Of a DNA stretch of 25,092 nucleotides, positions 8,919-18,200 are shown one piece after another; within the stretch, counting starts at the first letter, position 1, and the number at the start of each line of letters is the position of its first letter. The DNA comes from CAJXZP01 sp049606935 (GTDB lineage Bacteria > Bacteroidota > Bacteroidia > Flavobacteriales_G > Salibacteraceae). The stretch spans positions 1-25,092 of the forward strand of contig JBMYWA010000030.1 of assembly GCA_049606935.1 (NCBI GenBank), in the 5' to 3' direction. The position numbers were made by a program, and so were the translations under genes. The notes under the pieces were generated by a model that saw only the letters and a program-made list of their open reading frames with translations, was not told the DNA's origin and ran no database searches.

Positions 8919-9913
8919 TATTGAATAATATCCATTTTTAAATACCCTACCTGTTCTGGGTAAAACTGAATAACATTAATGTAGCTAGGAACAGTACGAA
9001 CATAAACGGGCACCTTTGAACTATTTTTTACGACATCTTCAAATTTTACTATTACATCAAATAATTCCGGATTCACAAAATCGTAATGAGATAAACCTGT
9101 GGAGTACTTTACCTCAACTTTATTTGGTAACAACCGAACTCTTTTATTACCTGGTAATCCTGAAATTTGGATAGGAACTTCAATACTCCCTTCCGTTAAG
9201 GCTTCTACTTTGGCAATTAATTTCACCTCATTAAATTCGGGTATTAGAACATTTTTATTAAACGATAATGGCACCATAACCTCCGTGTATTCAGAAATGG
9301 TATTTAAATCATACTCATGAGTAGCTAGCTCGGTTAATTCATCCACTTTGGAAAGTGGACCAGACACATTCACAAATGCAGGCTCACAATACACAGGCCT
9401 TTTCAAAACCATTCCATTCTTTAAAGTTAGAGTGAAATTTGGTTTAATTTCCAGTTCCTTTACGGTACCTACTTCAGTTACAATTTCAATAGAATCAATA
9501 CTTACACGAGTAATAATAATATTATTATTTAATTCCCTTTTCAAACTAGATAAAACATCACTTGTTGGAATTATGGCTCTTTTGAAGTATTTCTCATTTT
9601 TAAACTCCAAAGTAGATAAGTCAATAATTAGCGTATCTGTTTCAGCCGCGTTTTTTAGCTGAACGAGGCTATATCCATCTCCAGATAGATTTACATTTAT
9701 TTTACTTATAGGAATTGATGAAAACGCCTGATTATCATCAAGGTTAATATATTTTATTTGAAGGGTTACCGCCTCAGAATAGGTTTTATTTAACGCATTT
9801 AACACCCAAAATCCAGAAGCTAAAAAAAGGCTTATTATAAAAACATAAAATCTCCTACCCGGCTTATACTTAAGCAAATTACTACTCGTATTTTCCGGGT
9901 AGGAACTTTTCAT
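8918..9913 (-). CDS. YbbR-like domain protein
   Basis: Protein of 331 residues with one N-terminal membrane helix (about 22-40, FYVFIISLFLASGFWVLNAL) and an extracytoplasmic part built of YbbR-like beta domains, including stretches such as VNVSGPLSKVDELTEL and IEVPIQISGLP. The best-known YbbR protein is CdaR, which regulates the diadenylate cyclase CdaA in Firmicutes. No cyclase gene is adjacent here, so that role should not be assumed. Both ends overlap neighbours by TAATG (with yajC upstream and coaE downstream), which supports tight translational coupling in the nusB operon. Confidence 0.82.
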   Translation of the reverse strand: MKSSYPENTSSNLLKYKPGRRFYVFIISLFLASGFWVLNALNKTYSEAVTLQIKYINLDDNQAFSSIPISKINVNLSGDGYSLVQLKNAAETDTLIIDLSTLEFKNEKYFKRAIIPTSDVLSSLKRELNNNIIITRVSIDSIEIVTEVGTVKELEIKPNFTLTLKNGMVLKRPVYCEPAFVNVSGPLSKVDELTELATHEYDLNTISEYTEVMVPLSFNKNVLIPEFNEVKLIAKVEALTEGSIEVPIQISGLPGNKRVRLLPNKVEVKYSTGLSHYDFVNPELFDVIVKFEDVVKNSSKVPVYVRTVPSYINVIQFYPEQVGYLKMDIIQ

Positions 9914-10221
9914 TATTTGCTAGCTGCTACTGCTAATTCACTTTCGCCAGAACCGGTTGTGTACTCCGGAGAAATAGCCGAACGCTCTACTACAAATCTT
10001 GTTTTACTTTCAGCTTCAAGAACTACAGTAGTTTCTTTAATCTCTAAAATCTTACCGTGTATTCCTCCAATAGTAACAACTTTATCTCCTTTTTTCATTG
10101 CTTCTCTAAAAGTTTTAGCCTCTTTTGCTTTTTTCATTTGAGGCCTAATAATAAAGAAGTAAAAAACCACCGCTATTAAAATTAGTGGTCCAAATTGTGT
10201 CATTAATCCATTAATATCCAT
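9913..10221 (-). CDS. yajC: preprotein translocase subunit YajC
   Basis: Small inner-membrane accessory subunit of the Sec translocase, 102 residues. A single membrane helix (about 10-26, FGPLILIAVVFYFFIIRP) is followed by the typical QMKKAKEA segment and the basic MKKGDKVVTIGGIHGKI domain. In many bacteria it associates with SecD and SecF, which are not in this window. It sits 10 bases after the DUF1573 lipoprotein gene and overlaps the ybbR-like gene by TAATG. Confidence 0.95.
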   Translation of the reverse strand: MDINGLMTQFGPLILIAVVFYFFIIRPQMKKAKEAKTFREAMKKGDKVVTIGGIHGKILEIKETTVVLEAESKTRFVVERSAISPEYTTGSGESELAVAASK

Positions 10222-10231
10222 CTCTCTATTT

Positions 10232-10690
10232 TTATTCTGGTGCTACCACTTCTCCTTTCATCACAATAACATTGTTTACAGGACTCGTGTTAGCGGTTAC
10301 ATATACTTTTTTTGTTTGCTTTCCTTTTTTTCCTTGGCTATTAAAAACCACCTCAATTACCCCTGTTTGTCCTGGAGAAATAGGTCTTTTAGGCCATTTA
10401 GGAATAGTGCACCCACATGAACCATTGGCAGATGAAATTATAAGGTCAATATTACCCGTATTGGTAAATTGAAAATTCTTTTTTACCGATTCTCCCTGAA
10501 CAATTGATCCAAAATTTTGTTCGGAAACTTCAAAAGTCATTTCTGCTAATTCGGATTTTTCTGAGTTAGAGGAAGCCGTAGCTGGATTTTGAACCAGATC
10601 TGGAGACAATTGAGTTGCCTCGGTATTATCTGAACAAGAACCCAAAACGAATCCTGAAATAATCATTAAACTAAAAGCAATTTTTTTCAT
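10232..10690 (-). CDS. DUF1573 lipoprotein
   Basis: Predicted lipoprotein of 152 residues. The signal peptide ends in the lipobox LGSC with Cys19, so the mature protein is lipid-anchored on the periplasmic side of a membrane or in the outer membrane. Residues about 55-150 form one Ig-like DUF1573 domain with the typical NFGSIVQGESVKKNFQFTN and SSANGSCGCTIPKWP stretches and the closing GEV. The molecular function is unknown. The ATG at 10690 is chosen for its A-rich upstream sequence and normal signal length. An ATG at 10708 would add MIKKNR and remains possible. It lies between nusB and yajC in the operon. Confidence 0.85.
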   Translation of the reverse strand: MKKIAFSLMIISGFVLGSCSDNTEATQLSPDLVQNPATASSNSEKSELAEMTFEVSEQNFGSIVQGESVKKNFQFTNTGNIDLIISSANGSCGCTIPKWPKRPISPGQTGVIEVVFNSQGKKGKQTKKVYVTANTSPVNNVIVMKGEVVAPE

Positions 10691-10722
10691 TCTATTTTTC
10701 TTTATCATACGTAAAATGAACG

Positions 10723-11808
10723 CTATCGGTTAATTAAGCCCATTCCTGATTTATTCAATTTATTTTCATTTTTGAGGTCTACTAATACCTTATCTAAAAC
10801 CCCGTTTATAAAAATCCTACTCTTTTCAGTGCTATAATTTTTAGAAATTTCTAGATATTCATTCATGGTCACCTTTACTGGAATAGAAGGAAAACTTGTA
10901 AACTCTGTAATGGCAATTTTCATTATTACGGTATCTAACCTGGCAATTCTTTCTACGTCCCAATTCTTCGTGTACTTTTCAATTAATTGCATGGAATCAT
11001 CCGATTGAAGAATGGTTTTATGATACAATTCCTTAACGAATTTAATGTCTTCCTTTTCACTTTTAAATAAAGGAGTCAAAATTCTTTTGGATGTTATCTC
11101 ATTCCAATCTTCGCGTGCCGCTCTCAATTCAGCCTCGGCATCAATAATTTCATCAGTAACGGCATGCTCTCCAAATTGCTTACGCAATCCTGCCATTTTT
11201 TCTTCTGCCTTTGGCAATGCCTCGGTATTGATTCCTGGTCTTAACGCGCTTAAAGTTTTAACCACATTTATGCTTACCATTTGTACGTCATCATACCAAT
11301 AGATATTTTTATCTTCAAACAAATCTAAAAACACATCATTTACAGCAATGTAGTTTTTAAAAATGTAAATCATGATTTCAACGTCATGCTGAAAGTTGTG
11401 GCGCGGATTAGACATAAATGCCTTGTACTTCTTGTCGGCTTCTACCTCTTTCCAGATTTTCTTGATATTGTCAGATTCTACACTCCAATCAATCTTTTCT
11501 GCGTATAACTTAAACTTCTTATTATTTTCTAGCGTTAAGGCTGCTCCATTGTATGCGAATCTTAAGGTCGGATTCAAATCTTCTTCAGTAGCTAGGCGTT
11601 TTTCTTTTTTTAACTCTATACTTCTACGGCTCATTTCCACTACTTCCAGCAGTAAACTTAGCATGTGAACGTATAAATTGAATACCTCATCTAAACTTTT
11701 TACAAGCGATTTCTCGCCTTGTTCTAAGTTATGATTTGCCGAATCAAATGCATAAACGGATTGCATTACCTTAACCCTTAGGTACCTTCTATTAAATAAC
11801 CCTTCCAT
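10723..11808 (-). CDS. nusB: transcription antitermination protein NusB, long form
   Basis: NusB of 361 residues, much longer than the roughly 140-residue enterobacterial protein but typical of Bacteroidota. The N terminus NRRYLRVKVMQSVYAF matches the start of the NusB fold. A long helical insertion occupies the middle, and the canonical C-terminal half (from about residue 240) includes WDVERIARLDTVIMKIAITEF and the closing FINGVLDKV. NusB binds boxA RNA with NusE during rRNA transcription antitermination. It is the first gene of the operon that continues through coaE, and a TAAATTTGC box on the minus strand lies about 95 bases upstream. The ATG at 11808 is preferred over a TTG one codon earlier. 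Confidence 0.95.
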   Translation of the reverse strand: MEGLFNRRYLRVKVMQSVYAFDSANHNLEQGEKSLVKSLDEVFNLYVHMLSLLLEVVEMSRRSIELKKEKRLATEEDLNPTLRFAYNGAALTLENNKKFKLYAEKIDWSVESDNIKKIWKEVEADKKYKAFMSNPRHNFQHDVEIMIYIFKNYIAVNDVFLDLFEDKNIYWYDDVQMVSINVVKTLSALRPGINTEALPKAEEKMAGLRKQFGEHAVTDEIIDAEAELRAAREDWNEITSKRILTPLFKSEKEDIKFVKELYHKTILQSDDSMQLIEKYTKNWDVERIARLDTVIMKIAITEFTSFPSIPVKVTMNEYLEISKNYSTEKSRIFINGVLDKVLVDLKNENKLNKSGMGLINR

Positions 11809-11844
11809 CAAAGATCTTTTTACATTATGTAAAGATTTCCATTA

Positions 11845-11873
11845 TTTGCACATCTAAAAAAGACATACCTTTG
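11845..11873 (+). promoter_or_regulatory. candidate promoter of the ABC exporter gene
   Basis: TACCTTTG at 11866-11873 matches the Bacteroidota -7 box, and TTTG at 11845-11848 lies 17 bases before it. The start codon follows 78 bases downstream of the box. Confidence 0.55.
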
Positions 11874-11904
11874 AAACCTCACATGGTTCTGTTTTTTGAA
11901 CCTG

Positions 11905-11938
11905 CAAATTTAAGGTTTTTATCAATCTAATAAGCCAA
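11905..11938 (-). promoter_or_regulatory. candidate promoter of the nusB operon
   Basis: Read on the minus strand, TAAATTTGC ends at 11904 (box 11905-11912), with TTG about 23 bases upstream. This predicts a leader of about 90 bases before nusB. Confidence 0.5.
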
Positions 11939-11951
11939 TTTCAAATAATTA

Positions 11952-13745
11952 ATGCGATCACTTTTACATTTAAATAAGTACTTTTTTAAATACAAATGGC
12001 GTTTAATTTTAGGACTTATTTTTATTACCGCCTCTAACCTTTTTGCCATTTTACCCGCTCAAATTATAAGGGAGGCATTTAATATGGTTGGGGACACCAT
12101 AACCCGTCTTCAAATTTTAGAAGGATTGCAGGTGAGAGTTAACTATTTAGCTTTTATGACCTATTCTATTTTAATTTTTGGAGCAATTGTATTTGCCATG
12201 GCTTTAATAAAAGGATTCTTTACTTTTTTAAATAGGCAAACTATCATTGTTATGTCTCGTTTAATAGAATACGACCTTAAAAACGACATTTTTGCACATT
12301 ATCAGAAATTAGACACCAGCTTTTATAAAAATAATAGCACCGGTGATTTAATGAACCGAATTAGCGAAGATGTTAGCAAGGTAAGAATGTACTTTGGCCC
12401 TGCAGTAATGTACACCACCAATATGGTTGTGGTATTCATTTTAGTGGTATGGGCCATGCTTTCTGTAAACGTAAAACTTACCTTATATGTACTTTTGCCT
12501 TTACCAATACTTTCTATTTCAATTTATTATGTAAGTCACATAATAAATGTAAAAAGTGAAAAAGTACAACAACAACTTTCTACCATTTCTACTTTTGTAC
12601 AAGAAGCTTTTTCGGGAATAAGGGTTTTTAAAGCATATAACCTTGGGCAATACAGAGATTCTATTTTTGAAGACGAAACGGAGAAATACAAATCTGTAAA
12701 TCTGGATTTGGTAAAAGTAAACGCTTTATTCATGCCCTTAATGGTTTTGTTAATCGGATTAAGTACCATAATAACCATTTTTGTAGGCGGTAAATTGACC
12801 ATAGCCGGAGAAATTACAACCGGAAATATTGCAGAATTTGTAATTTATGTAAATATGCTAACTTGGCCTGTAGCTGTTGTTGGGTGGGTAACTTCCATGG
12901 TGCAAAGAGCTGCGGCCTCTCAAAAAAGAATTAACGAATTTCTCAATACGCAACCATCCATATATTCTAACACGCAAAAAGATACTCCTATTACCGGAGA
13001 CATATCCTTTAAAAATGTTTCATTTACCTATCCTGATTCAGGCACGAAAGCCTTAAAAAATGTATCTTTTGAAATAAAAAAAGGTCAAAGCTTAGCAATT
13101 ACTGGACGAACAGGTTCTGGAAAAACTACGATTGCTCAACTTATTGCTCGTTTATATGATATTAATAACGGTCATATTTATATGGACGGAAAACCAATTG
13201 ACCAACTAAATTTATCGAGTCTACGACAAAGTATTGGATATGTAAACCAAGATGTCTTTCTTTTTTCAGATACCATTGGAAATAATATTGCATTTGGCGC
13301 ATCAAAAAGAAACCTAACACAAAAGGATATTGAAGAAGCTGCCGTTAAAGCTGATATTTACAATAACATCATAAACCTGCCCGATGGTTTTTCCACCGAA
13401 ATTGGCGAAAGAGGGGTTTCTTTATCAGGAGGGCAAAAACAAAGAATTTCAATTGCGAGAGCCCTAATTACTGACCCACAAATACTAATACTAGACGACA
13501 GTCTTTCAGCAGTAGACACGGAGACAGAAGATACCATTTTGAAACATTTAAATGGTTTTATGAAAGACCGAACTACTATCATAATTTCGCATAGAATCTC
13601 ATCAATTAAACATTGCGACCACATTATAGTATTGGATGAAGGTAAAATAGTAGAGGCCGGTCCACATTCTGAAATAATTGAAAATGATGGGTTGTATAAA
13701 CTATTATATGACCAACAATTATTAGAAAAAGACACCAAGGAATAA
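11952..13745 (+). CDS. ABC exporter, fused membrane and ATPase domains
   Basis: Half-size ABC exporter of 597 residues in the inner membrane. The six-helix transmembrane domain covers about residues 1-320, and the nucleotide-binding domain about 345-590. Walker A GRTGSGKTT is at 385-393, the signature LSGGQKQR at 491-498, Walker B ILILDDSLSAVD has Asp515, and the H-loop is in ISHRISS. The residue after Asp515 is Asp516, where an active ABC ATPase normally has the catalytic Glu. This DDSLSAVD form is known from one half of heterodimeric exporters such as BmrC or MdlA. No partner half is adjacent. It has its own candidate promoter and is not part of the nusB operon. The substrate is unknown; lipid or drug export are the common roles. 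Confidence 0.93.
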   Translation: MRSLLHLNKYFFKYKWRLILGLIFITASNLFAILPAQIIREAFNMVGDTITRLQILEGLQVRVNYLAFMTYSILIFGAIVFAMALIKGFFTFLNRQTIIVMSRLIEYDLKNDIFAHYQKLDTSFYKNNSTGDLMNRISEDVSKVRMYFGPAVMYTTNMVVVFILVVWAMLSVNVKLTLYVLLPLPILSISIYYVSHIINVKSEKVQQQLSTISTFVQEAFSGIRVFKAYNLGQYRDSIFEDETEKYKSVNLDLVKVNALFMPLMVLLIGLSTIITIFVGGKLTIAGEITTGNIAEFVIYVNMLTWPVAVVGWVTSMVQRAAASQKRINEFLNTQPSIYSNTQKDTPITGDISFKNVSFTYPDSGTKALKNVSFEIKKGQSLAITGRTGSGKTTIAQLIARLYDINNGHIYMDGKPIDQLNLSSLRQSIGYVNQDVFLFSDTIGNNIAFGASKRNLTQKDIEEAAVKADIYNNIINLPDGFSTEIGERGVSLSGGQKQRISIARALITDPQILILDDSLSAVDTETEDTILKHLNGFMKDRTTIIISHRISSIKHCDHIIVLDEGKIVEAGPHSEIIENDGLYKLLYDQQLLEKDTKE

Positions 13746-13796
13746 CCGTTACTTTTGCTACTAATTATGAAATATCTATGATGTAAATCATTGATT

Positions 13797-13832
13797 TTTG
13801 ATACACCAAATTTCATAATTGATGTAAATTTG
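13797..13832 (+). promoter_or_regulatory. candidate promoter of the proline dehydrogenase gene
   Basis: TAAATTTGC begins at 13825 and a TTTG lies at 13797-13800, a rather long spacer of 24. The ATG at 13854 follows closely, giving a leader of about 15 bases, and this argues against an earlier TTG start. Confidence 0.55.
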
Positions 13833-13853
13833 CGGCCTAATAATTTTTTGGAT

Positions 13854-15059
13854 ATGGCTACTCAAGGTAAAAAAGAATCAAAGGTTTCTTTCGATAACAC
13901 AGAAATTGCTTTTTCTCATTTAACAGATAAAGAACTTGACTTTTCTATCACCATGTTCAAGCTAATGCAAAATCCTACATTGGTACAAGTAGGAACTTCA
14001 TTGAGCAATTTAGCATTGGCTTTAAGGCTACCCATATCTCCAATTGTTAAAGCTACAGTTTTCAAACAGTTTTGTGGCGGGGTAGATTTAAATGAAAGCT
14101 TGAAAAAAGTAAAAGAATTATCTCATTCAAAAATTGGTTCTATATTAGATTATGCAGTTGAGGGAGCTGAATCAGAGAAAATATTTGATGATACAAAGGA
14201 ACAAATAATTGAAGTAATTAATAAAGCAGAAACCACAGATGGAATACCAGTAGCTTGTATGAAAATTACCGGTATTGCCCGTTTTGCTTTACTAGAAAAA
14301 GTTACCGCAAGAGAACCACTCTCCGAAAAAGAGAAGCTCGAATACCTTGCAGCCATTGACCGTTTTGAAGAAATTTGCAAAGCATCTTACAAAACAGGAG
14401 TACCCATTTATGTGGATGCAGAAGAAACATGGATTCAACCGGCTATTGATAAATTAGTAGAAAGCAGAATGCGCGTTTACAATAAAGAAAAGGCCATTGT
14501 ATTTCAAACACTTCAAATGTATCGATGGGATAAAATTGATCATCTAAAAAAATTACTAGCTGAATCTAAAAAAGAAGGCTGGATTCTAGGTGTCAAATTT
14601 GTTAGAGGTGCTTATATGGAAAAAGAAAATAAGCGCGCCCTAGATATGGGGTACAAAACTCCTATTCAACCCAACAAAGCAGCTACTGACCATGACTTTG
14701 ACTTAGCCATAAAAATGATGGTTGAAAATATTGATCATGTAGAGATTTGTAATGGAACCCATAATGCATTAAGTTCAATGAAACTCGTAAACTTAATGCT
14801 AGAATACAATTTAGAAAATAACGACAGAAGAATATATTTTTCGCAGCTTAAAGGCATGAGCGACACCATTAGTTTTAATTTAGCGGATGCGGGGTATAAC
14901 GTATCCAAATATCTTCCCTATGGCCCAGTAAAAGCAACCATGCCATACCTAACAAGGAGAGCAGAGGAAAACTCGGCAATTGCAGGCCAAATGGGTAAGG
15001 AATTAACCGATTTACTAATTGAAAAAGAACGAAGAAAGCATCAACGGCAATTAAAATAA
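13854..15059 (+). CDS. proline dehydrogenase, monofunctional
   Basis: FAD-dependent proline dehydrogenase of 401 residues, which oxidises proline to pyrroline-5-carboxylate in the first step of proline breakdown. It lacks the aldehyde dehydrogenase part of bifunctional PutA. Conserved TIM-barrel motifs are visible: GVPIYVDAEETW, GVKFVRGAYMEKE, EICNGTHNALS, FSQLKGMSD, and near the C terminus KYLPYGPVKATMPYLTRRAEEN, which shapes the proline and FAD site. The ATG at 13854 sits right after a good -7 box, while the longer open frame begins with TTG at 13791 upstream of that box. The second pathway enzyme (P5C dehydrogenase) is not in the window. No clear terminator follows. Confidence 0.95.
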   Translation: MATQGKKESKVSFDNTEIAFSHLTDKELDFSITMFKLMQNPTLVQVGTSLSNLALALRLPISPIVKATVFKQFCGGVDLNESLKKVKELSHSKIGSILDYAVEGAESEKIFDDTKEQIIEVINKAETTDGIPVACMKITGIARFALLEKVTAREPLSEKEKLEYLAAIDRFEEICKASYKTGVPIYVDAEETWIQPAIDKLVESRMRVYNKEKAIVFQTLQMYRWDKIDHLKKLLAESKKEGWILGVKFVRGAYMEKENKRALDMGYKTPIQPNKAATDHDFDLAIKMMVENIDHVEICNGTHNALSSMKLVNLMLEYNLENNDRRIYFSQLKGMSDTISFNLADAGYNVSKYLPYGPVKATMPYLTRRAEENSAIAGQMGKELTDLLIEKERRKHQRQLK

Positions 15060-15110
15060 ACGTTGTAACACTAACCCTCTCAAGTAAGTGATTTAGTGAA
15101 TATTATTAAC

Positions 15111-15141
15111 TTGTAAAACCAACTCTTTTAGATTAAATTGC
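15111..15141 (+). promoter_or_regulatory. weak candidate promoter of the T9SS type B protein gene
   Basis: TAAATTGC at 15134-15141 resembles the -7 box with one base missing, and TTG at 15111-15113 lies 20 bases upstream. Transcripts would begin near 15147, before all candidate start codons. Confidence 0.3.
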
Positions 15142-15207
15142 GTCCTGATTATCATAACAAATAAAATTTTGGTTGATTTTCAACTCACTGAATATAACAC
15201 GCTGATT

Positions 15208-18200
15208 TTGAAAGAAAAATACTCAAGCACCTGCTATACAAACATTAAAAAATTTCTTTTTTTAATACCATTTCTTATTTTTTCCATCCAGTCCCTAGGT
15301 ACACATTTAATAGGTGGAAATATTGGATATGAATTTGTAGGCCCAGATCCATTTAATGCAAACAATACCATTTATAAAATAACATTAGATGCGTACATGG
15401 ATTGTAACTCCACTAATTGGGGGCCCGGAGGTGGATTTCCGGAAGCTTTTATTAATGTTGGTATTTATGAAGGCGTTTTAGCACCCAGTACTGGAATTCC
15501 TTATTTTGCCGATATTGACTTAACAAGGATAGATTCGAACGAAGTTGATCCTAATCTTCCTCAAATTTGCGATCCTTTCAATTTACTTGCCGATGTATGT
15601 GTTTACCTAGTGCGTTATGAAGGAAATATTTCTTTACCCACCTCTACTCAAGGTTATTGGGTAGTTTATGATCGTTGTTGTCGTCCACCATTAATTGATA
15701 ACTTAACTTTCTCGGGCACACAATCATTTGCTTACACTACTTGGATACCTGCAAATTCAAGCGGGCTTGTAACAAACTCCTCTGCACAATTTACAGATAC
15801 TCTCTTATCTTATATATGCAGAACAGACACCTCGTACATATCTAACAACGCTACTGATCCGGATGGTGACTCTTTAGTTTATTCGTTAGCAAGCCCATTT
15901 ATTGGGGTTACTGGCCAAGGTGGAACCGCCAACCCACCAGTTCTTCAGTATTTTGATGCGCTTATGAACCCGTACACCATTCCGCCTCCAATTGTTAATT
16001 ACGCTGCAGGATATAGTCTGACCAATTTACTGGGAGCCGGAGGTTTCTCATCTACCGATCCCAACACCGGATTAACAAGATTCCTAACCAATGTAAAGGG
16101 AACTTATGTAGCTTCAATTGAAATTACCGAATATCGTAATGGCGTAATTGTAGGGGTAACCCGAAGAAATATGCAGTTAATTGCAGATGATTGCCCAAAC
16201 AACAACATGCCTGTTCAAGACGTTTCAAATTTAGATTCTACGGCAATAAACCCCTTAACTTATGAGGTAGAGGCGGGCTTAAACATTTGTTTTGATCTGG
16301 AATACAATGATTTGGATGGGGATCCTTTAGAATTTGTGGCTAGTTCAGATATATTCAATTCTACCTTAACAAATCCTCCCGCAACAGTAACTAGCCCAGT
16401 CACCGGACTTGGTAGCGTAACGGGTACTATTTGCTGGAATACCACCTGTGCTCAAGGTAGTACAGTTCCATACTTGGTGGATGTTGTTGTAACTGATAGT
16501 AACTGTCCTCCATTACCTTTACCGCAAGAACTATACATAAAAGTACTTCCGTTTGAGGGCCCATCAACAATTTATGGTGATACAGTAATTTGTATTGACA
16601 ACAATCCTTCTACATTTTCTGCAGACACTTTAGCCAATGTAACCTATAATTGGACAGTAACTGGAGGAACCATTGCTACAGGAAATGGAACTCCTACTAT
16701 TGGTGTTATTTGGAACCCTGGACAAACAACTGGTACATTATCGGTTACATCCACAAATCAAAACGGTTGTATTGATGGTCCTATTTCTAGAAATGTAATT
16801 CTATCCGATGTTGTTTCGGATGCAGGTTCTGACCAAACAACTTGTGAGGCAATTCCTGTTACCATTGGAGGCTCTCCTACCTCACAAAACCCTAACAATA
16901 CCATTTCATGGAGCCCAACTACAGGGTTAAATGATCCATCCTTGCCAAATCCAATAGCCTCTCCCACCACCACTACTACTTATGTGGTAAGTTTAACAAA
17001 TGCGCGAGGTTGCGTAGGCTTAGATTCTGTTACCGTTAACGTAAATAATTTGATTCCTTCTGGAGCAAACGGTGATTTCTTTTTATGTCCAGGTGACACC
17101 TTAGATATGATGGCCGTTGGAAACACTTTTTCCTGGAGCCCAAATGTTTTTATTTCAAATACCACCATTGGAAATCCAAAATTATATCCACCAGCCAATC
17201 AAACCTATTTCTTAAATTACTTTGATGCAAATGGTTGCGAAGGAAATGATACGGCAATTATTACCGTAAACTCTACCGTTCCAACAGATGCAGGATTGGA
17301 TATGAATGTTTGTGACGGAGATTCTTTTATTCTTGGTGGTAGCCCCACTGCTCCTTTGGGTACTACCTACCTTTGGTCGCCTGCTACTAACATGAATAAT
17401 AATCAACTCGCAAATCCTAGTGTTTTACCCACTAGCACAACTACCTACGTGGTTTTAACAAGTAATGATACCTGTAAAGGCACCGATTCGGTTACCGTTA
17501 CATTATTACCATCTCCATCTTTATCTATGTCTGCAGATACTTTTGTTTGCGCAGGAGATACCACACAAATTTTTGCGTTTGGTACAGGTTCCTTTACATG
17601 GAATAATGGTAGTACTTTATCTGATAGTACAATTAACAACCCATTAGCTTTTCCTTCAATAAGCACCTATTATTCAGTTACTCTAACCGATGGAAGCTTA
17701 TGTGAAGCGGTTGATTCTATTTTAGTAAATTATCAGTCGTTACCTATCGCAGATGCTGGCGACACAGTTGAGGCCTGTAAATCATTACCCACCACTTTAG
17801 GAGGAAACCCAACGGGACCTCCCGGGTCAACTTATTTATGGTCACCTTCAAATGGCTTGAATTTTAATGGGTTAGCCAATCCTCTAGTGACTACTAATAC
17901 CGATGGAGTTTATTTTGTAGAAGTTACTGATACTTTAGGTTGTAAAGCGTATGACAGTGTTATTGTTGAAGTATTTAGGGCTACAGGAAATACTGATACA
18001 GCAGTTTGCTCAAATATTGAAATGCAACTTTCCACGGGAACAATAAACGGAAATGCCCCTTTCACATACAATTGGGCTCCGCCAAGTGCAGTTTCTGACC
18101 CTACTTCAGCATCGCCAACAATTACTACTGGAACCGTTTCAAATTACAGTGTAACCGTTACCGATGCCAATAATTGTAGGGATACTTTAAATTTTAATTT

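Noticed and set aside
13358..13816. Long open frame antisense to the end of the ABC exporter gene
   Set aside because: It overlaps the conserved ATPase motifs on the other strand, and its translation shows no recognisable domain or start context.
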